Below, piece by piece: positions 63,453-64,000 of a DNA stretch of 64,000 bases. Made by a program: the position numbers and the translations under genes. The DNA comes from Halomonas sp. HAL1 (GTDB lineage Bacteria > Pseudomonadota > Gammaproteobacteria > Pseudomonadales > Halomonadaceae), in assembly GCF_030544485.1 (NCBI RefSeq), contig NZ_CP130610.1, forward strand, positions 3,968,001 to 4,032,000, written 5' to 3'. The number at the start of each line of letters is the position of its first letter. Within the stretch, counting starts at the first letter, position 1. Under the pieces are notes generated by a model. It saw only the letters and a list, made by a program, of their open reading frames with translations, did not search any database and was not told the origin of the DNA.

Positions 63453-64000
63453 ATGACACAAGCAGCCACTAACAACGCGTCTGACCTGATGGTTGAGATG
63501 CGCAACGTCAACAAGTGGTACGGCGATTTTCACGTACTGCGTGATATCTACCTTGAAGTAAAGCGCGGCGAGCGCATTGTGGTGTGTGGCCCTTCAGGCT
63601 CCGGCAAATCAACGCTGATTCGCTGCATCAACCACCTTGAAGAGCACCAAAAGGGTGAAATTGTGGTGGGCGGTATACCACTCACCCAAGACGTAAAGCG
63701 TATTGAGCAGATTCGCCGCAGCGTCGGCATGGTGTTTCAGCACTTCAATCTGTTCCCGCATTTGTCAGTACTGGAAAACTGCTGTATCGCACCAATGTGG
63801 GTTCAAAAGAAGCCCCGTAAAGAGGCCGAAGCGCTGGCCATGGAGTATCTTGAAAGGGTGCGCATTGCAGAGCAGGCCACCAAGTACCCCGGGCAGCTTT
63901 CGGGCGGCCAGCAGCAGCGTGTGGCGATTGCGCGCTCGCTGTGCATGCACCCCGACGTGATGCTGTTTGACGAGCCCACCTCCGCCCTAGACCCCGAGAT
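63453..64000 (+). CDS. aapP: general L-amino-acid ABC transporter ATPase AapP (cut by window edge)
   Basis: The first 182 codons are visible from ATG 63453. Walker [21 protein letters not shown], the Q-loop [16 protein letters not shown], the signature [20 protein letters not shown] and Walker [14 protein letters not shown] are all present. It supplies ATP hydrolysis for AapQM. About 60-70 more codons are expected beyond the edge. The aapJQMP order is complete otherwise. Confidence 0.95.
   Translation, partial: MTQAATNNASDLMVEMRNVNKWYGDFHVLRDIYLEVKRGERIVVCGPSGSGKSTLIRCINHLEEHQKGEIVVGGIPLTQDVKRIEQIRRSVGMVFQHFNLFPHLSVLENCCIAPMWVQKKPRKEAEALAMEYLERVRIAEQATKYPGQLSGGQQQRVAIARSLCMHPDVMLFDEPTSALDPE

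Overview
The window looks like a chromosome segment of a moderately halophilic gammaproteobacterium of the Halomonadaceae (Halomonas/Vreelandella type). This is inferred from protein content: several TRAP transporters, a BCCT carrier, a urease with a urea ABC transporter, a folK/folM-type pair, and E. coli-like SerA, IspA, Dxs, DjlA, HemE, SpeE and RibA. Most of the sequence is GC-rich with high coding density. The first 4.4 kb is different: it is richer in A+T, carries two insertion sequences and broken genes, and is accessory DNA.

Layout. Positions 1-4435 are a probable genomic-island end: a partial IS630-type element, an A+T-rich gene apparently split by a complete IS3-family element, and a 568-residue protein fusing a class I SAM methyltransferase domain to a C-terminal HNH nuclease domain. 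The island stops at the 3' end of a tRNA-Arg(CCG) gene (4438-4514), a typical integration site. From 4.6 to 11.2 kb lies an organic-acid block: an orphan TRAP binding protein, a LysR regulator, a GlcD-type FAD oxidase, and a complete TRAP system whose binding protein is a close paralogue of the orphan. A BrkB/YihY membrane protein follows. From 12.7 to 17.5 kb a GntR regulator faces an IdnO-like dehydrogenase and a third TRAP system with a fused small-large permease, probably for a sugar acid.

From 17.6 to 29.8 kb are the nitrogen genes, all on the minus strand: ureDABC-EFG, two small plus-strand genes, and urtABCDE. From 30.2 to 36.0 kb is a tripartite tricarboxylate transporter (tctCBA) with its CitA/CitB-like two-component system. 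From 36.1 to 47.8 kb come a DUF481 outer-membrane protein, a BCCT carrier, a lone short flagellin, folK/folM, a large MscS channel, a YqaA-like protein, an IclR regulator, an enoyl-CoA hydratase, trhO and a pirin. From 47.9 to 59.7 kb is housekeeping: serA, xseB-ispA-dxs, djlA, a GST, a hemolysin-III homologue, a zinc alcohol dehydrogenase operon, ribA, hemE and speE. The right end (59.9-64 kb) is aapJQMP, a general L-amino-acid ABC transporter, cut by the window edge inside aapP.

How the genes connect. The three nitrogen-scavenging operons (ure, urt and aap) each have a well-spaced sigma-54 promoter (TGGCNN-N5-TTGCW) with GCACC(A) NtrC-like half-sites 60-150 bp upstream. This points to one nitrogen-limitation regulon: urea is imported by Urt and hydrolysed by urease, and amino acids enter through Aap. 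The organic-acid transporters each sit beside a plausible regulator (LysR, GntR, or the two-component system). A palindromic repeat of about 97 bp lies between ureC and ureE. The most unusual gene is the methyltransferase-HNH fusion in the tRNA-linked island.
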